From the NCBI GenBank assembly GCA_027627225.1, contig CM051027.1, forward strand, positions 39,741,618-39,805,617: a DNA stretch of 64,000 nt, written 5' to 3'. Origin of the DNA: Congeria kusceri. Lineage: Eukaryota; Mollusca; Bivalvia; Myida; Dreissenidae. A program made the position numbers and the translations under genes. Below, one piece after another: positions 35,661 through 48,870 of the stretch (the stretch's first letter is position 1; the number at the start of each line of letters is the position of its first letter). The notes beneath the pieces are model-generated. The model ran no database searches, was not told the origin of the DNA, and saw only the letters and a list, made by a program, of their open reading frames with translations.

Positions 35661-36281
35661 ATATTGTAATTGCTATTTATAGAGCGCGCCGATCATGTAG
35701 GCTAAACAATATAGTTATTTCATTATGTGAATCAATACAACATTTTGATTATGACATACAATGAGTAAAATTTTTCATAATTATGTTCATTTCTAGAGTG
35801 TATGTCGAAGATATGTTTATAACTTTATTTTAACCGCTTATGTAAACAATTATGTATATTTTAATCCCTCAAAGTATGCAACAGTTGTTGGTATACATTA
35901 AACCATTGTTTGTAAGTTTGTATTCCGTTAAAATAGAGAATTTGCCCAATTCTATTGGCATTCAATTTTCCCGCTGCATAATTATTACAAGAAATCTAGG
36001 TCAAAAGTGATCTTAGACAGCGACGCCGAAAAAAGAGAGGAAAAATAATGTATACATTATTTGTGAATAATTTATACATTACTTAAATATATTAAACTTA
36101 CGTCAATATTAGTTGTGTGTAGCCTTGTGACAGTTGCCTCCCTTGAATCAAGGTCAATATTTGTAATAGAGGTCGTTGATGAAAAACAAAGACGGTGGTT
36201 TGACAGTTGGGTTAAGAATAGAAAAATGAACACGTAAAGACTGAGATAAAATAAATCCATATATTCAGGAAGCTGAGGGAC
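35661..36281. other. PPTC7 upstream region
   Basis: AT-rich. It should contain the PPTC7 promoter and 5' UTR; no element can be placed with confidence. Confidence 0.35.
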
Positions 36282-39200
36282 ATGCAGTCTATCCTAGGAT
36301 ATGGTCGGCATTTTTTCAGAGCCTTTGCTTCGACGACAGAGTTCAAAACAAAGCAACAGCCATGTGAACCTTTGAAGTTTGTGTCGGGATGCGCAGGATT
36401 CTCAAAGTCATTGTCACCCAGTGGCAAATTTACTGATTCCAAAAATTTAACGTTCGGCGATGATGCATATTTCATTGCAAGAGATAGTCACGCGGACGTT
36501 ATAGGTACGTTTTCGTTATTTGCGTATCATTGTAGTGTTCATTATAAATACTGACCTGCTAACGTGACGTCATGACTGACGAAAGCAGTTTCAGGCAGTT
36601 GAAGGTTTCTATTGTGTGTGTGTGTTCAGTGAGATATAAACTTGTAAGATGTAATAAATTATCTGGTCACAAATTAATGACAATATGAAAAGAAATTATT
36701 TGTATTTTTCACCAACGTTATTTCAGAGCGGCTATAAACTGTAAACTATAAAATGTAAGGCAGTGAGTCATCTTTGCAACATAGCATGTTTGTCCGTTAT
36801 TCTGGCCCCCTTTAAGTAATAATGCATTAATCGGTATATGCATAGTTTAAAAATTGTAAAATATATATGTTTGGGCAATTAATATGTAGTTCAGTTTGTA
36901 AAAACAGAAAAACAAAAATCAGTTCGAAAATCGAATATATCTTGTAGGTATACTGTTCATCTGTATTCTCGCGGTACTTAACCTTTAAGAAAATATTTGG
37001 AGCAAAAAACAACAAAACATTTTCTTTCAGTAACATGCTATAAATTGAACCTTTTCACGAAAATAACAACTGGAAATTGTGTTTAAAAGTAAAGTATTTG
37101 TCCTTAAATTATTCTGTTTTTCCATGCAGCCATCTTGAAAAACTACGTCATCGGTAATCTCGCGGTAAAACTTTTGTTTTGAAATAAGTTTGCTGTTAGT
37201 GTATAAACAAACACAAATACACTTTAAATTGTTGGATTTTAACCTTTAACAAATATAACAAAACAATAATTTGAGTCTTCATTTATATTGACTCATGCAG
37301 ACGAAAGTGTAGACATTGACCCCCTAATGTCTACCGATAGCTGCAAGCCGATACGACAGTTATTTATATTTATGGTTTTAAATCATATTACTTGTTTAAA
37401 TTCGAATGAATTAATTTATAACTTATTATTTTCTTAAAGAAAACCAAAAATATGTTAGATGTTGACAATTAAGCATGAAAATCCGAAGATAAACAATTAC
37501 CGCGAAAATAGAGATACCGAGAGAATACTGATGCCGAGTATACCTATACTCAAACCGTACCTATTTTCGAATCTTTTACTCATGCACTATTTGCATGTAA
37601 GCAAAGTGTGTATGACATCATCCAGGCCTTTTTCTACTGCTCTCACGGGTCCAATAGTCGGACCCGTTCCCAATGCCAAATATGCATAATGTTTCCCAAT
37701 TCTTACCCAAAAAATCCCAAATGTAAATAATCTGTTTTTTTTTTCGAAAATGAAAGTGAAAATATGATTTTTCAATACTTTACAGCCGATTTTTTTCACA
37801 CTGGCTTTACGTTTGGATATCCTCTAATTTTGTCGTTGACATTGTTTACAAGGGGAGAACACTCTAATAGCTGTGTAATAAAATGGGTAACACAAAAAAA
37901 AACAATTTGTTTGTCCTCTATCATGTTGAAATGTAACATGAATTTGGGCAAATATTTTGTTATTTACACAAGTGGATGTGTCAGTTAATGGAAGGATTTA
38001 AATATAAGGCGGTAACAATAGCTTTTCAAGTTATCACATATTTTCGCGACCTACGTAGTGTAGGCACTGCACAATGTTTATTAACACATCATTAAAACTA
38101 AATCATGTAGACAGTAGATCCCACAATTTTATTTTGGTGAAGTTGGTCAGATTTGGTGATGCTTTTTTAGAAATATACACATACTTATAGGAAATGAGAC
38201 ATGCATATGATTACAAACTCTTGGTTGCATAGCTTTCTTAGGTATTTATCACTGCTGTTAAATTATTATTTATTGATTTAAAACTGTAAATTTCTTCATT
38301 ATACTTACGATTAAGCGATACAAATTTTTCCCAATTTTGAAAATTTTACGTCGTGAATTTCCAAATTTAACCAAGGTACTTTTTCCCCAAAAGTTCAAAA
38401 GGGGCCTATTATCAGATTATGTGTAGCGGTATTATGCAAAACATTCAGTACAATCGTCGCAAAATTATCAAAAATCTTCAGATTATGTGTAGCGGTATTA
38501 TGCAAAACATTCAGTACAATCGTCGCAAAATTATCAAAAATATGCATCAAAAATAATTTACTATTAAACAATATTATTAAAAACTCTTATTACTTTTTAT
38601 GTATTTCAAATGAATTTCTTAAACTATAAGTATTTTCTGGAAAGAAAAACTTCCCTTTGAGCTCCCTTATTGGCTGCATTGGAAAGACACGTGATAATCA
38701 TGTGATATGTGTTTGTTATTTATAGTTGTTGTTTCGAGAATAGGTCAGTTATTTTTAGGCCGCCATTACAGTTTATATATCAGTGTGGACACATAATATG
38801 GTGTAAATTTGCTAAAATAGAATCTTTGTCAGTATTATTGTATAAAAGTGGGTATCTGAAATATTAATCTATAATGTTGTTTTCAAGTATGCTTTTGTAA
38901 CAAAGTCCACAGGCCAGGGTACATCCTTAGAGGTTTGAGAACTGGTACTTCCATGATATATTGCCAAAGTACAGCCTAAATTTAGCTCCCTCTAATGACC
39001 TTTTTCATGTGTAGTTTGACCCGTTGGTCCGGCCCTTCTGACTGGTTGTCAAGGTTGGTTGCTATGCGCAGGTGCGCATGCTATAAGTAGTTTGTCAAAT
39101 TAAAATTGGGACTTTGCTGAATGTAGTGATCCAATTATTTCGAATAAACATTCAGACATAAGATACTTTCAACACTTTTTTCATACCTACTAATTTATTT

Positions 39201-42200
39201 CATAAAAAATATGTAATTATGCATGTTTTGCTCACGTGAGAACACCAGAGTTATTGCCCCTTTTTCATGCAAACTTATAGACTTTATTTTCCATCCAATC
39301 TTAACCAAACTTTCTCAGTTTGTGTATGACCATCAGATCTCAGCAGACGCCAAAAATGGGCCAGATCGTGTTTCAAAATATGCAAAATATATGCAAAATT
39401 GGATATTATTCAGGATAGAGACTTCATTTTTTTATTCAGTCTTCACTAATATTGCACAGTTTGTCTATGACCATAAGATTAAAGGTGAAGTCGAATATAA
39501 GTAAGATCGGACCAGAAACACCAGAGTTATTGCCCTTTGTTTGTGAAAAAAATATGCAAAAATGGACATTATTCAGGATAGAGACTTCATTTTTCATCCA
39601 GTCTTCACCAATCGTGTACAGTTTGTTTATGAGCGTAAGACTACAGTTGAAGTCGAATATAAGCATGATCGTGCCAGAAACACCAGAGTTATTGCCCCTT
39701 GTGTTTGGAAAAAAACATCAACAAGTTATCAATGATTGGCTTGCACACACGATTTTTGATTTGATATTGACCAAACTCACACAGTTTGCGCATGACCATA
39801 AAAATTGATTGATAAAATTTGATTTCCAACAGTTGCAAGACTTGCATGCAGTTATTTGTACATGCAACATTGACTTCTTCAGAGCTTGCATTAACATCAT
39901 TTATCATCATTGGACAGAAAATTATCAAAGAAAAAGCAAAACTTTACCTTATAGCACAGCCATCGCAATTATCGCATTGCAACTAGTTCTCCAAAACTGC
40001 GAAAAAGACATCAAAAAATCAGCTGTTTCTGCATTTTCCAGAATTGTCAATGACTTAATGAAAAAGGGTCAGGTAAGAATATCGAGAGAAATGATTTGAG
40101 AACCATTAGCAAAAAAAAGCGCACATCCACTACCCAACTCATACTTTAGATAGTCCATTGCACTAACCGATGTTTTAAATCAAAATTGATCCTATCCCCC
40201 TCTGTGTATTGTTCAGATACCTTAATTTTCAACCTGTCACAACAGTATAGGGAAAGATCTAGGATCATAAAAGGTACAGGGTGGTGCTAAACAGGAACAG
40301 GGTGGAAATGCGGACCAGTTCGTTGACATTTTCTAATAATTTGCTAAATCAAGGGTTTTTATTAGTTTAATGCTTCTAATTAAGGTTTTTAAAAATAGTC
40401 TATTCATTTGACATTGATTATTTGCAAAAGTATAAAGAATTTCAAAAGATATTCAACATTTCTGTGTTGGCAAACCCAGGGGCATTAGGGGGGAACCAAA
40501 AAGGAGCAGGACGCCTCACCCTGATATTTTGCTCTAGATCTTTCCCTAACAGTATTGTCTTCATCTGTACCAGTTCTCAGGTGAGCGCTTTGGGCCATCA
40601 TGGGCCTCTTGTTATTCAAATAAATTGCAACAATGGTGTCATATAACCATGATCTACTTTCAATTTATGAACAGTAAAATTGTGAAAGTTCTCAATTTAA
40701 TCATATTTAATGGACAAACATGTTCAAAAACATTTCAATTTAGTAACTTAAGCTGTTAAGCATTTATAGAGGTTTATTTAATTTGATTTATACAGAATCC
40801 CGGACCAAAGAGACGGTCCGGACCGGCGAGTACAAGGGATAAATACAAAAGTTAATACAATGTTACTATGTTGATATTACACCACAAACTGTATAGTATG
40901 TAAAAATTACGTAGTAGTGACAATCAAAACTGTTTTGAATTGAATTCTTTAGAAAACAATGGGATTAAAAGATCAGGGATGTAACAAATTACAAGTATAA
41001 ATGAATGCAGATTTTGTACTGGCTACTTATTTAAAGTGCATATTTTCATATTACTCACTGCCTGACTGGTATATTTATTTAAAAAGTATGTTATCCATCT
41101 ATGTGCAGGTGAATAATTAATGTTTTCTGGCTAGAAATACTATATGAATGTGTACGGTACGGTACTTTCATTTGTCTTTATGTCTCTAATTTAAAATAAA
41201 CTGTTAACTGTTACACAATGCGACTTTAATATTAGCAATTTAAGACTTAATATTAGCCATAATTGTTTTTATATCCATAGTAAATACGAATCTATGTTTT
41301 TGCTATTTCAGGTATAGCCGATGGCGTAGGTGGCTGGAGAAACTATGGGATTGATCCATCTTTGTTTTCAACCTCTCTGATGCAAGTTTGTGAGAGACTG
41401 GTACAATGTGGGCACCTGAAGCCCCAAAATCCGGCAGACCTGATTCATAGAGGATACCAAGAACTCTTGGCAAGGAAATTACCTCTGATAGGTACAATAT
41501 TTTTCTTTCAGCTTTGTGGCGAAAGAGTGGCAAATATCAATGTGTGATGAATACATAGAAAATCTAGTGGCCAATATACAAAATGTTTAACTGTGAAACA
41601 GTGAGTTTTACTCAATACTGGCTATGTTTTATACAACAATAACTGCTGCTAATTCATAGCCATTAATAGTGGTACTGGTATTTGTAAGTTGAAAACAGAT
41701 TTGAGAGTAAACGCAAGTGCATGGATGTGCTTTAACCATCGGCATCAAGATAAGACTGATTAACTATTGGTTAAATTAATGGTAAACATTAAGGTATGCA
41801 AGTGATGAGACCAGTTTGTATATTTAACAATGTCGTGCCCACAATAAATTCATACATTATTGTTGTTTTTAAGGTGGAAGTACAGCATGTGTTGTAGCTT
41901 TACATAAAGCTGAAAACATGATCTACACTGCAAACTTAGGAGACAGTGGATTTCTCCTCATTCGTGATGGAAACGTGGTCCACCGTTCGGAAGAACAGCA
42001 GCATTACTTCAACACACCATTCCAGCTGACAGTGGCACCACCAGAAAAGGAAGGGCTAGTACTTAGTGATAGGTGAGAGAAAAATGACACATTTTGCCTG
42101 TAATTTTTGTGCTCGAAAATTCGAAGAATAGGTGAGCTTTAATACTCGCCCCAGCGTTGGCGTCTGAATTTTTATTCAAAAGTCTTGAAACTTCAAAACT

Positions 42201-45200
42201 ACATAAGGTATTCACTTGAAACTTGGAATATGCCTTCGTTATCAATTCCAGTATCAGGGGCAACATTCTCCATAACTCTTGTTTTGTACTGTGACAGAGT
42301 TATGCCCCTATTCACATAGATTTTCTGGGTAAAGTTTTTATTTAAAAGTTTTGTGACTTCAGAACTACACAAGTTATTCACTCGAAAATTAGAATAAACC
42401 TTTGTCATTAACTCCAATATCAGGGGCAACATTCCTTATAACTCTATTTTGTATTTTGACAGAGTTTGCCCCTTTTTATACACCCGTTCGAAAAACGGCT
42501 GTATTATAGGAACGCCCTAGCGGGCGGGCGCGAGATCTTTGTGCAGAGAAAAACTTTGTCCAACTGCATGGATTTTCAAATAACTTGGCAGAAGTGATAA
42601 AATTGATGAGACGGAGTGTCGCGGGCAAGAACCAGGTCCCTAGGTCCAAGGTCAAGGTCACTGTTCAAGGTCAAAGGTCAAATATAGGAATGGAATCCTT
42701 AACACTTTGTCCGGAGCATAACTTTGTCCAGCATGGATGGATTTTAAAATAACTTGGCAGAAGTGATAAGCATGATGAGACAGAGTGACTCGCGCAAGAA
42801 CATGGTCACTAGGTCGAAGGTCAAGGTCACAGTTGAAGGTCAAAGGTCAAATATAAGAAATAAATCCTTACCACATTGTCTGGAGCATATCTTTGTCAAG
42901 CATGGATGGATTTTCAAATAACTTACCAAGCATAGTGAGGCAGAGTGTCGCATGCTCGAACCATGTCCCTAGGTCCAAGGTCAAGGTCACAATTCAAGGT
43001 CAAATATAAGAAATAAATCCTTACCACATTGTCCGGAGCATATCTTTGTGAAGTGTGGATGGATTTTAAAATAACTTAACAGAATATGACAAGCATAGTG
43101 AGGCGGAGTATGTCCCTAGGTCCAAGGTCAAGGTCATAATTCAAGGTCAAAGGTCAAGGTCATAATTCAAGGTCAAAGGTCAAATTTAAGAAATCAATCT
43201 TAAACACTTTGTCCAGAGCGTATCTTTGTCCAGCATGGATGGATTTCAAATAACTTGGAAGAAGTGACAAGCATGATGAGTCGGAGTGTCGCGCGCATGA
43301 GCCAAGTCCCTATGTCCAAGGTCACAATTCAAGGTCAAAGGTCAAATTTAAGAAATCAATCCTAAATAATTTTCTGGAGCAGAAGTGACAAGCATGGTGA
43401 AATGGAGTGGCGTGAACAAGAACCAGGTCTCTAGGTCCAAGGTCAAGGTCACAATTCAAGGTCAAATTAAAGAAATCAATCCAAGACACTTTGTCTGGAG
43501 CATATCTTTGTCCAGCATGAATGGATTTTCAAATAACTTGAGTGACTAGCATGGTGAGGCAGAGTGTCGTGCGCAAGAACCAGGTCAAAGGTTAAGGTCA
43601 CAATTCAAGGTCAAAGGTCAAATATTTAAATCAATCCTTTACACTTAGTCCAGAGCATATCTTTGTCCAGCATGGATGGATTTTCAACTAACTTGGCAGA
43701 AGTGACAAGCATGTTGAGGTGTAGTATCACGCACAAGAACCAGGTCCCAAGGTTACAATTCAAGGTCAAAGGCGTAGTGGCAGCATCAACATTTTTAGTT
43801 TCCGCTGTCTAACTCGAGAACGAATTGAGCTATTGTATTGAAACTTCATACCTTATTGCTTTGGATTGCATATGGGGTGGGTGGGGTCAAGGTCACTGTT
43901 ACTAAAAATAATAAAACGATATTTTAATGAAACTTAATCCTTAGATACCTTATATCAAGACCTCGCATGGGATAGCATATGGGGTGGGTGAGGTTAAGGT
44001 CACTGTTTTTAAAAATAATAAAACGGTTTCTGTTCAATAACTTGAGAACGCATTGAGATATTTTAATGAAACTTCATACATAGATACCTTATAGCAAGAC
44101 CTTGTGTGGGATTGCGCATAGGGTGGGTGGGGTCAAGGTCACCTTTACTAATAATAGAGAAACGGTTTACGATCAATAACTTGAGAACATAGGGAGATAT
44201 TTTAATGAAACTTCATACAAAGATAGCTTATATTGAGACTTCACTTGGGATTGCGTATAGGGTGGATGGGGTCAAGGCCACTGTTACTAAAAATAAAAAT
44301 AAATGGTTTCTGCTCAATAGCTTGAGAACACATTGAGATATGATAATGAAACTTCATACATAGATATCTTATATCTAGACCTCTCTTGGCATTGCATATG
44401 GGGTGGATGGGGTCAAGGTTACCATTACTAAAAATATACAAACAAGTTTCTGCTTAATAGTTTGAGAAGAGATTAGGATATTATAATGAAACTTTGGGTG
44501 TAGATGCCTTATATCTAAACCTCACTTGGGATTGCATATGGGTGGGTTGGGTCAAGGTCACAATTTCGGAAAAAAAAAAAATTGTGCTGACTTAAATGCA
44601 TTTCATTAGAAAAATTTGGTTTTCGGAGAATTTCTATGTTTCTTGTTTATTTTGTCATCTTGATTCTAGATTTAAGAATATATATGGAATAGTTTGATAC
44701 CTCAACTGACGACTTAGAGAGAGGCTTTGGAGATGAATTAGATGCACGAATGCCATGACTCTACCTTATTAGTTTTTCAATTGTTTCTTTTTAGTCATTG
44801 AATGTTAACCCCAAGAAAGCTTCTTTGACGGGCGTATCTTTGTGACAATGGCACTCTTGTTCACATAGATTTTCTGGTTAAGGTTTATATTCAAAACTCG
44901 AATAACTTCTAAACTACACAAGTTATTAACTACATAAGGTTGAAACATGATGAAATAATAACCTTAACTCACTTTTGTATTTCAACAGATTTATGCCCCT
45001 TCCACTTTACAAAATATGTACCAACTGAAATACTTCGAATAGTCGAACGCGCTGTCCTTTGACAGCTCTTGTTTATTACTACATAGCATTGAGGTCTTCA
45101 CTCGGCGTAAGTGCAGCAAATAACTGTCTTCAAATTTTACAATGTTATAGTTCATAGCGTAAGTGATATTAAAATACAACTAAAACTCTCTGTATTGACA

Positions 45201-46284
45201 CAGAGCACTAAATGTGAGCTTTAACAATACTACAATTCTCCTCATTATTAATGTTGCTTTTTCAGTAGCTACTTTCATGCATTCATAGATTTTAAAATCA
45301 CAGATCAACATTTCTTAAAGGTCATTCATAATGTTCAACATTTCTTAAAGGTGATTCATAATTTTGTAATACAAAGTCTTCTTTAATGATATATCATTTG
45401 AATTCAGAGTAAGATTAGAGATTGTTTATCACACATTTAAGATACTGTTTACATACTGTAGTTGTTGGTTTTGTTCTCTATTTCATTTTTTTTTTCAGTA
45501 TTGCATCTGCACATAAAAGCTCCTATAAAGTGCAAGAAGGTGATGTTTTGTTGATGGGAACAGACGGTCTTTTTGACAACATGCATGAAGACATGATTGT
45601 GGATTATATAACCAAATACAAGGTAATTCGAGATGAACAGTTATATAAAAAAGTGATGTTGAACATAATTGAAGTTCAGAATTTAAAAAAGTTTCAATTT
45701 CAAAAGGTGGTAAATTCCGAAATTCATTGTTTAATGTCATCTTATATTCCTTTGTCTAGCTTACATTTTTCAGAAATGATTTCTGTACTTTTGTTCTACA
45801 TCTACTTATTAAGTAGCATGTAACTATTGCATATATTTGTGTACTATTAGTGATAATGTAAAACCATATATAGATTAGTAGTTTGTATTACAAATCCATG
45901 TACTACTAGTATATTGTCTCGACTGTGCTCACAGAACCGCAAGGAGGCGTCTAAAGTGACTGCCAGCACAATCGCAGAGAAGGCTCACAGCTTGTCCTTT
46001 GACCCGGACTACCTCTCACCATTTGCCTTATCAGCTATAGATTCAGGCATTCAGCTGAGAGGTAAATAATCTTTTTTGATAAACAATGTACGTTGTGACA
46101 GTTCGTAAATTTTTCAACATTTGTGCTATGTATACATGATTTTGCAGTTAGAACTCAATTTGGAACACTGTCAAGTAGAAGAATCGCCTAATTGCAGACA
46201 TGTTCTGTTTTTTTCATTTCAGGTGGAAAGCCAGATGATATTACTGTGATAGTTGCAACCGTGTCAGCTGACCCTGGCACATAA
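36282..46284 (+). CDS. PPTC7: PPTC7, mitochondrial PP2C-type phosphatase (6 exons, 304 aa)
   Basis: Metal-dependent Ser/Thr phosphatase of the mitochondrial PPTC7/Ptc7 family. In yeast and vertebrates the family acts on coenzyme Q biosynthesis and import factors, and in vertebrates it restrains BNIP3/NIX mitophagy. Exons are 36282-36504, 41312-41491, 41874-42072, 45499-45622, 45935-46061 and 46223-46284 (TAA). The 304-aa product equals the human length. The first 20 or so residues ([17 protein letters not shown]) are basic and amphipathic, fitting a targeting presequence. PP2C motifs are FGDDAYF (58-64), DGVGGW (78-83), NLGDSGF (155-161), [20 protein letters not shown] (222-228) and GGKPDDITV (285-293); the metal-binding aspartates are present. 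All introns are GT-AG with consistent phase. Intron 3 holds about 3 kb of nested repeats. An AATAAA at 47665-47670 may end the transcript. Confidence 0.96.
36505..38411. other. PPTC7 intron 1, first part
   Basis: AT-rich intron sequence with no recognised element or coding exon. Confidence 0.45.
38412..38540 (+). repeat. Tandem duplication, 66-bp unit, two copies
   Basis: 38412-38477 (starts TCAGATTATGTGTAGCGG) is repeated almost perfectly at 38478-38540, with difference only at the end of the unit. Lies in PPTC7 intron 1. Confidence 0.9.
38541..39229. other. PPTC7 intron 1, middle
   Basis: No recognised feature. Confidence 0.4.
39230..40612 (+). repeat. Repeat element with about 170-bp internal tandem units
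   Basis: Three units share AACACCAGAGTTATTGCCCC, GGATAGAGACTTCATTTTT and CAGTTTGTCTATGACCATAA at 39240-39730. The right end CTCAGGTGAGCGCTTTGGGC ... GGGCCTCTTGTT is the reverse complement of the left edge of the array at 5690-7420, so both belong to one class. An inner inverted pair, GGAAAGATCTAG (near 40250) and CTAGATCTTTCC (near 40535), is also present. The 97-codon frame at 39809-40099 is unrecognised. Confidence 0.65.
40613..41311. other. PPTC7 intron 1, last part
   Basis: No coding sequence. A short hairpin, CGGACC...GGTCCG, lies near 40803-40822. Confidence 0.4.
42480..43790 (+). repeat. Tandem array of about 180-bp monomers rich in AGGTCA
   Basis: About seven monomers share CTTTGTCCAGCATGGATGG, TTTTCAAATAACTTGGCAG, GTCCCTAGGTCCAAGGTCA and CAATTCAAGGTCAAAGGTCA. 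Six exact AGGTCAAAGGTCA (DR1) motifs lie at 42668-42680, 42837-42849, 43144-43156, 43170-43182, 43332-43344 and 43608-43620. The array is in PPTC7 intron 3. Confidence 0.85.
43790..44575 (-). repeat. Inverted copy of the about 140-bp repeat of 7.6-8.7 kb
   Basis: Five to six units with GCATATGGGGTGGGTGGGGT, CAAGGTCACTGTTACTAAAA, ACTTGAGAACGCATTGAGAT and GAAACTTCATACATAGATA: the reverse complement of the monomer at 7600-8700. Confidence 0.85.
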
Positions 46285-48197
46285 GCCATATTTACCATCT
46301 TAGATCATTATCATATTCTCTCCAGAGTCTGATGCAGCATAAAATGAATACTGGATTTTTGTAAAAACAGCCTTTGATGGCAGCAACTGTATAAAAACAT
46401 CTGTTGGAAAGCTTTATTCCGATAAACTTGTGTTTTAAAGGAAGAGAATGTCATGGTTTCAGGTAAACAGATTACCAGAAATGGCTCATAGCTCCAAGCT
46501 GGTGTTGTATATTGGGAAAGGTGTTTTAGGACCAGAAGTAGCTAAGAAGCAAACCATTTATGCGTTAGTTATGGGTTAGTGTGTGGTTTTCCAAAAATTA
46601 TGAGTGTGCATTAAAATCTGATTTTATCGACAGATTTGCAAACCTGGAAAACCCTGTTTAATTTCCATTCATGCCCAGAATAGTCAATGAATTTGTTATT
46701 TGATGAAGACTGTAATAATAAGTTTATAAAACGATCTGTACATGTATATAACCATAAGATTTAACTTCTGTACGTGCCCTAATTATGAAATGCCTTAAAA
46801 ATGGCATAACCTGTTAAAACATTATGTGTGAAATCTGGAAAAAAATATGTAGCGAAGGATATTCCTGAAAATAAGTTTTGAAGTATTGGTTTTGAGGAAC
46901 ACTGCTAATTTTCATAATATCGACCAGTGTTTTTTGTATGGCCAATTTGGGGCCGAAATTCGGACCCATTCCACTGCTTAAAATGTATATTTTTTCCCTG
47001 TATTATCCTTAAAATTCCCCTCAGAATGTAAGCGTTATATAAAAAAAAAAAAAATCGGACGAAAATTGACTAAGATAGAGGAATTTTTGTAAACAACCCC
47101 AACAAACCAAGGTAGATCAAAATGTAAGTAATCATTTGTAGCAAAACAATTGATTCATGTTTTATCACAAAGTAGAATATTAGCATGTAAATTGACTAAT
47201 AATGCTATTCTTTAAAAAAAATCCACTTTTTCTGTAAAATTCCCCATCTGAAGGGTCCCGCCACCTTTTCCTCAAAAAAATGATCTACCTGTGATACAAA
47301 CAATAATGTTCTGTATATGATTGACTGCAATAACCAAAATCAAAAACATAGTCATGGTTTGTGTCTGTTTTGTGTTGAATCAAGAGGCTTGAAGCCCGAG
47401 TAATTGATTGGTTCAGCTGAACCATTGGATGTTGGTAGTCCCTGCTTACAAATGGCTGGTCTCCATTATCCTGGATATAAATGGTTTCTCATAAAATCAG
47501 GCAGCTATCCTGAGAGGCAGTAACAGTGAACAGTCTCGCTCTATATGAACTTCACAATTTATTTGCCCTGAATGGTTACATGTAATATTAACCATTGTAC
47601 ATGTATTATGTCGTTGCATTAAAGTTCACTGTGTACATATAAATACATGCGATCAGGATTGTTAAATAAACTGTGTTATATCTGTAAGATTGTGTTCATT
47701 TCTTCTCAATAACTTCACATGGTAAGTACCACCTTTTACCAGTATTTTACTTGGACTACACGCTAATTAGTGAACAATTCATGCATACAAGTTACAAACG
47801 GCAGTTTAAAAGGTTACAAAACAAGATTTTATTTACTGTTGCTAATTACAGTTAAACCTCTAATATTAAACCGGTTTATATTAATTCACTGCTTCATGCA
47901 AACTTCAAATGGGTACTGGATTTTCCATTATTTATTGTAATAATTTTGGATTAATCCAATCTTCATTAACTGAATACCAGTGTGGGTTTATGTAGTGCAT
48001 GTCAGCTTTACACCGAAACTGAATTTAATAAAAACTGAGCAAATGTATTACTGGTAATCATTCATGTTCTTAAAATTGTTTATTAAACAAACAATATATT
48101 GTGCTTCTGTGCAATACAGTAGTTAAGAGCAAGTTATCACAAAATATATACAACCATATCCATGCATCTCTCATTCAAAAGTACAGCCTGGTAACCA
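46285..48197. other. PPTC7 3' UTR and flank
   Basis: No coding sequence. AATAAA at 47665-47670 is the best-placed poly(A) signal I see. A stretch near 47850 (TACAGTTAAACCTCTAATA) resembles the end of a Tigger-type MITE, but a partner end is not convincing. Confidence 0.4.
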
Positions 48198-48738
48198 ACA
48201 AGAGCTATCAGAGGACAGCTATTCAAGTATTTCAGTTGGTACATATTTTGGATAGTGGAAGGGGCATACATTTGTTAAAATACAAAACTTTTAAGTGAAG
48301 CCTTGTATAGTTTATAAATTTTTGGAACAAAAACTTTAACCACGAAGTCTATGTAAAAAGTGGGATAACTCTGTCAAAATACAAAACAGAGTTATGGGTA
48401 ATGTTGCCCCTGATACTAGAGTTGGTGACAAAGGTTTGTTTCAAGTGAATAATTTAATATGTAGTTTTAAAGTTAAAAAAACTTAAATATAAACTTTAAC
48501 CAGAAATCTATGTGATAAAGGGGCATAACTCTGTCAAAATACAAAATTGAGTTATGGGTAATGTTGCCCCTGATATAAGAGTTGATGACAAAGGTATATT
48601 CCAAGTTTCAAGTAAATAACTTATGTAGTTTTGAAGTTACAAGACTTTTCAATAAAAACTTGAATCAAATTCAGAGTCGGACGCCGATGCCAGGGGTAGT
48701 AGGAAAGCTCACCTATTCTTCGAATAGTCGAGCCAAAA
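48198..48738 (+). repeat. Family A repeat, uninterrupted copy
   Basis: It starts ACAAGAGCTATCAGAGGACAG and ends TATTCTTCGAATAGTCGAGC. Three units share GTGGGATAACTCTGTCAAAA, AATGTTGCCCCTGATA and GGTATATTCCAAG. It serves as the reference for the split copies at 9638-12977 and 42110-45073. Confidence 0.75.
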
Positions 48739-48870
48739 ACTCCTTAACTGAACAACATGGATGTTTTTTTCTTGGTCACAACCATGGTCTGTTTTGAAGG
48801 GTTTACCTGTGTAAGAAATACAAGTTCTGAGATTTCTTTTGCAAATTTTTCTGACCAGTAACTAGTTTTC

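Larger units (their letters stand above)
42110..45073 (-). repeat. Family A repeat (reverse), split by other repeats
   Basis: It begins TTCGAAGAATAGGTGAGC and ends CTTCGAATAGTCGAACGCGC ... GACAGCTCTTG, the reverse complement of the uninterrupted copy at 48198-48738. The family sequence breaks at about 42480 and resumes at about 44868 (TTCACATAGATTTTCTGG). The material between is the two arrays listed next. All lies in PPTC7 intron 3. Confidence 0.7.

Noticed and set aside
39809..40099. 97-codon frame as a gene in PPTC7 intron 1
   Set aside because: It lies in a repeat element, resembles no known family, and is not longer than other chance frames in the window.
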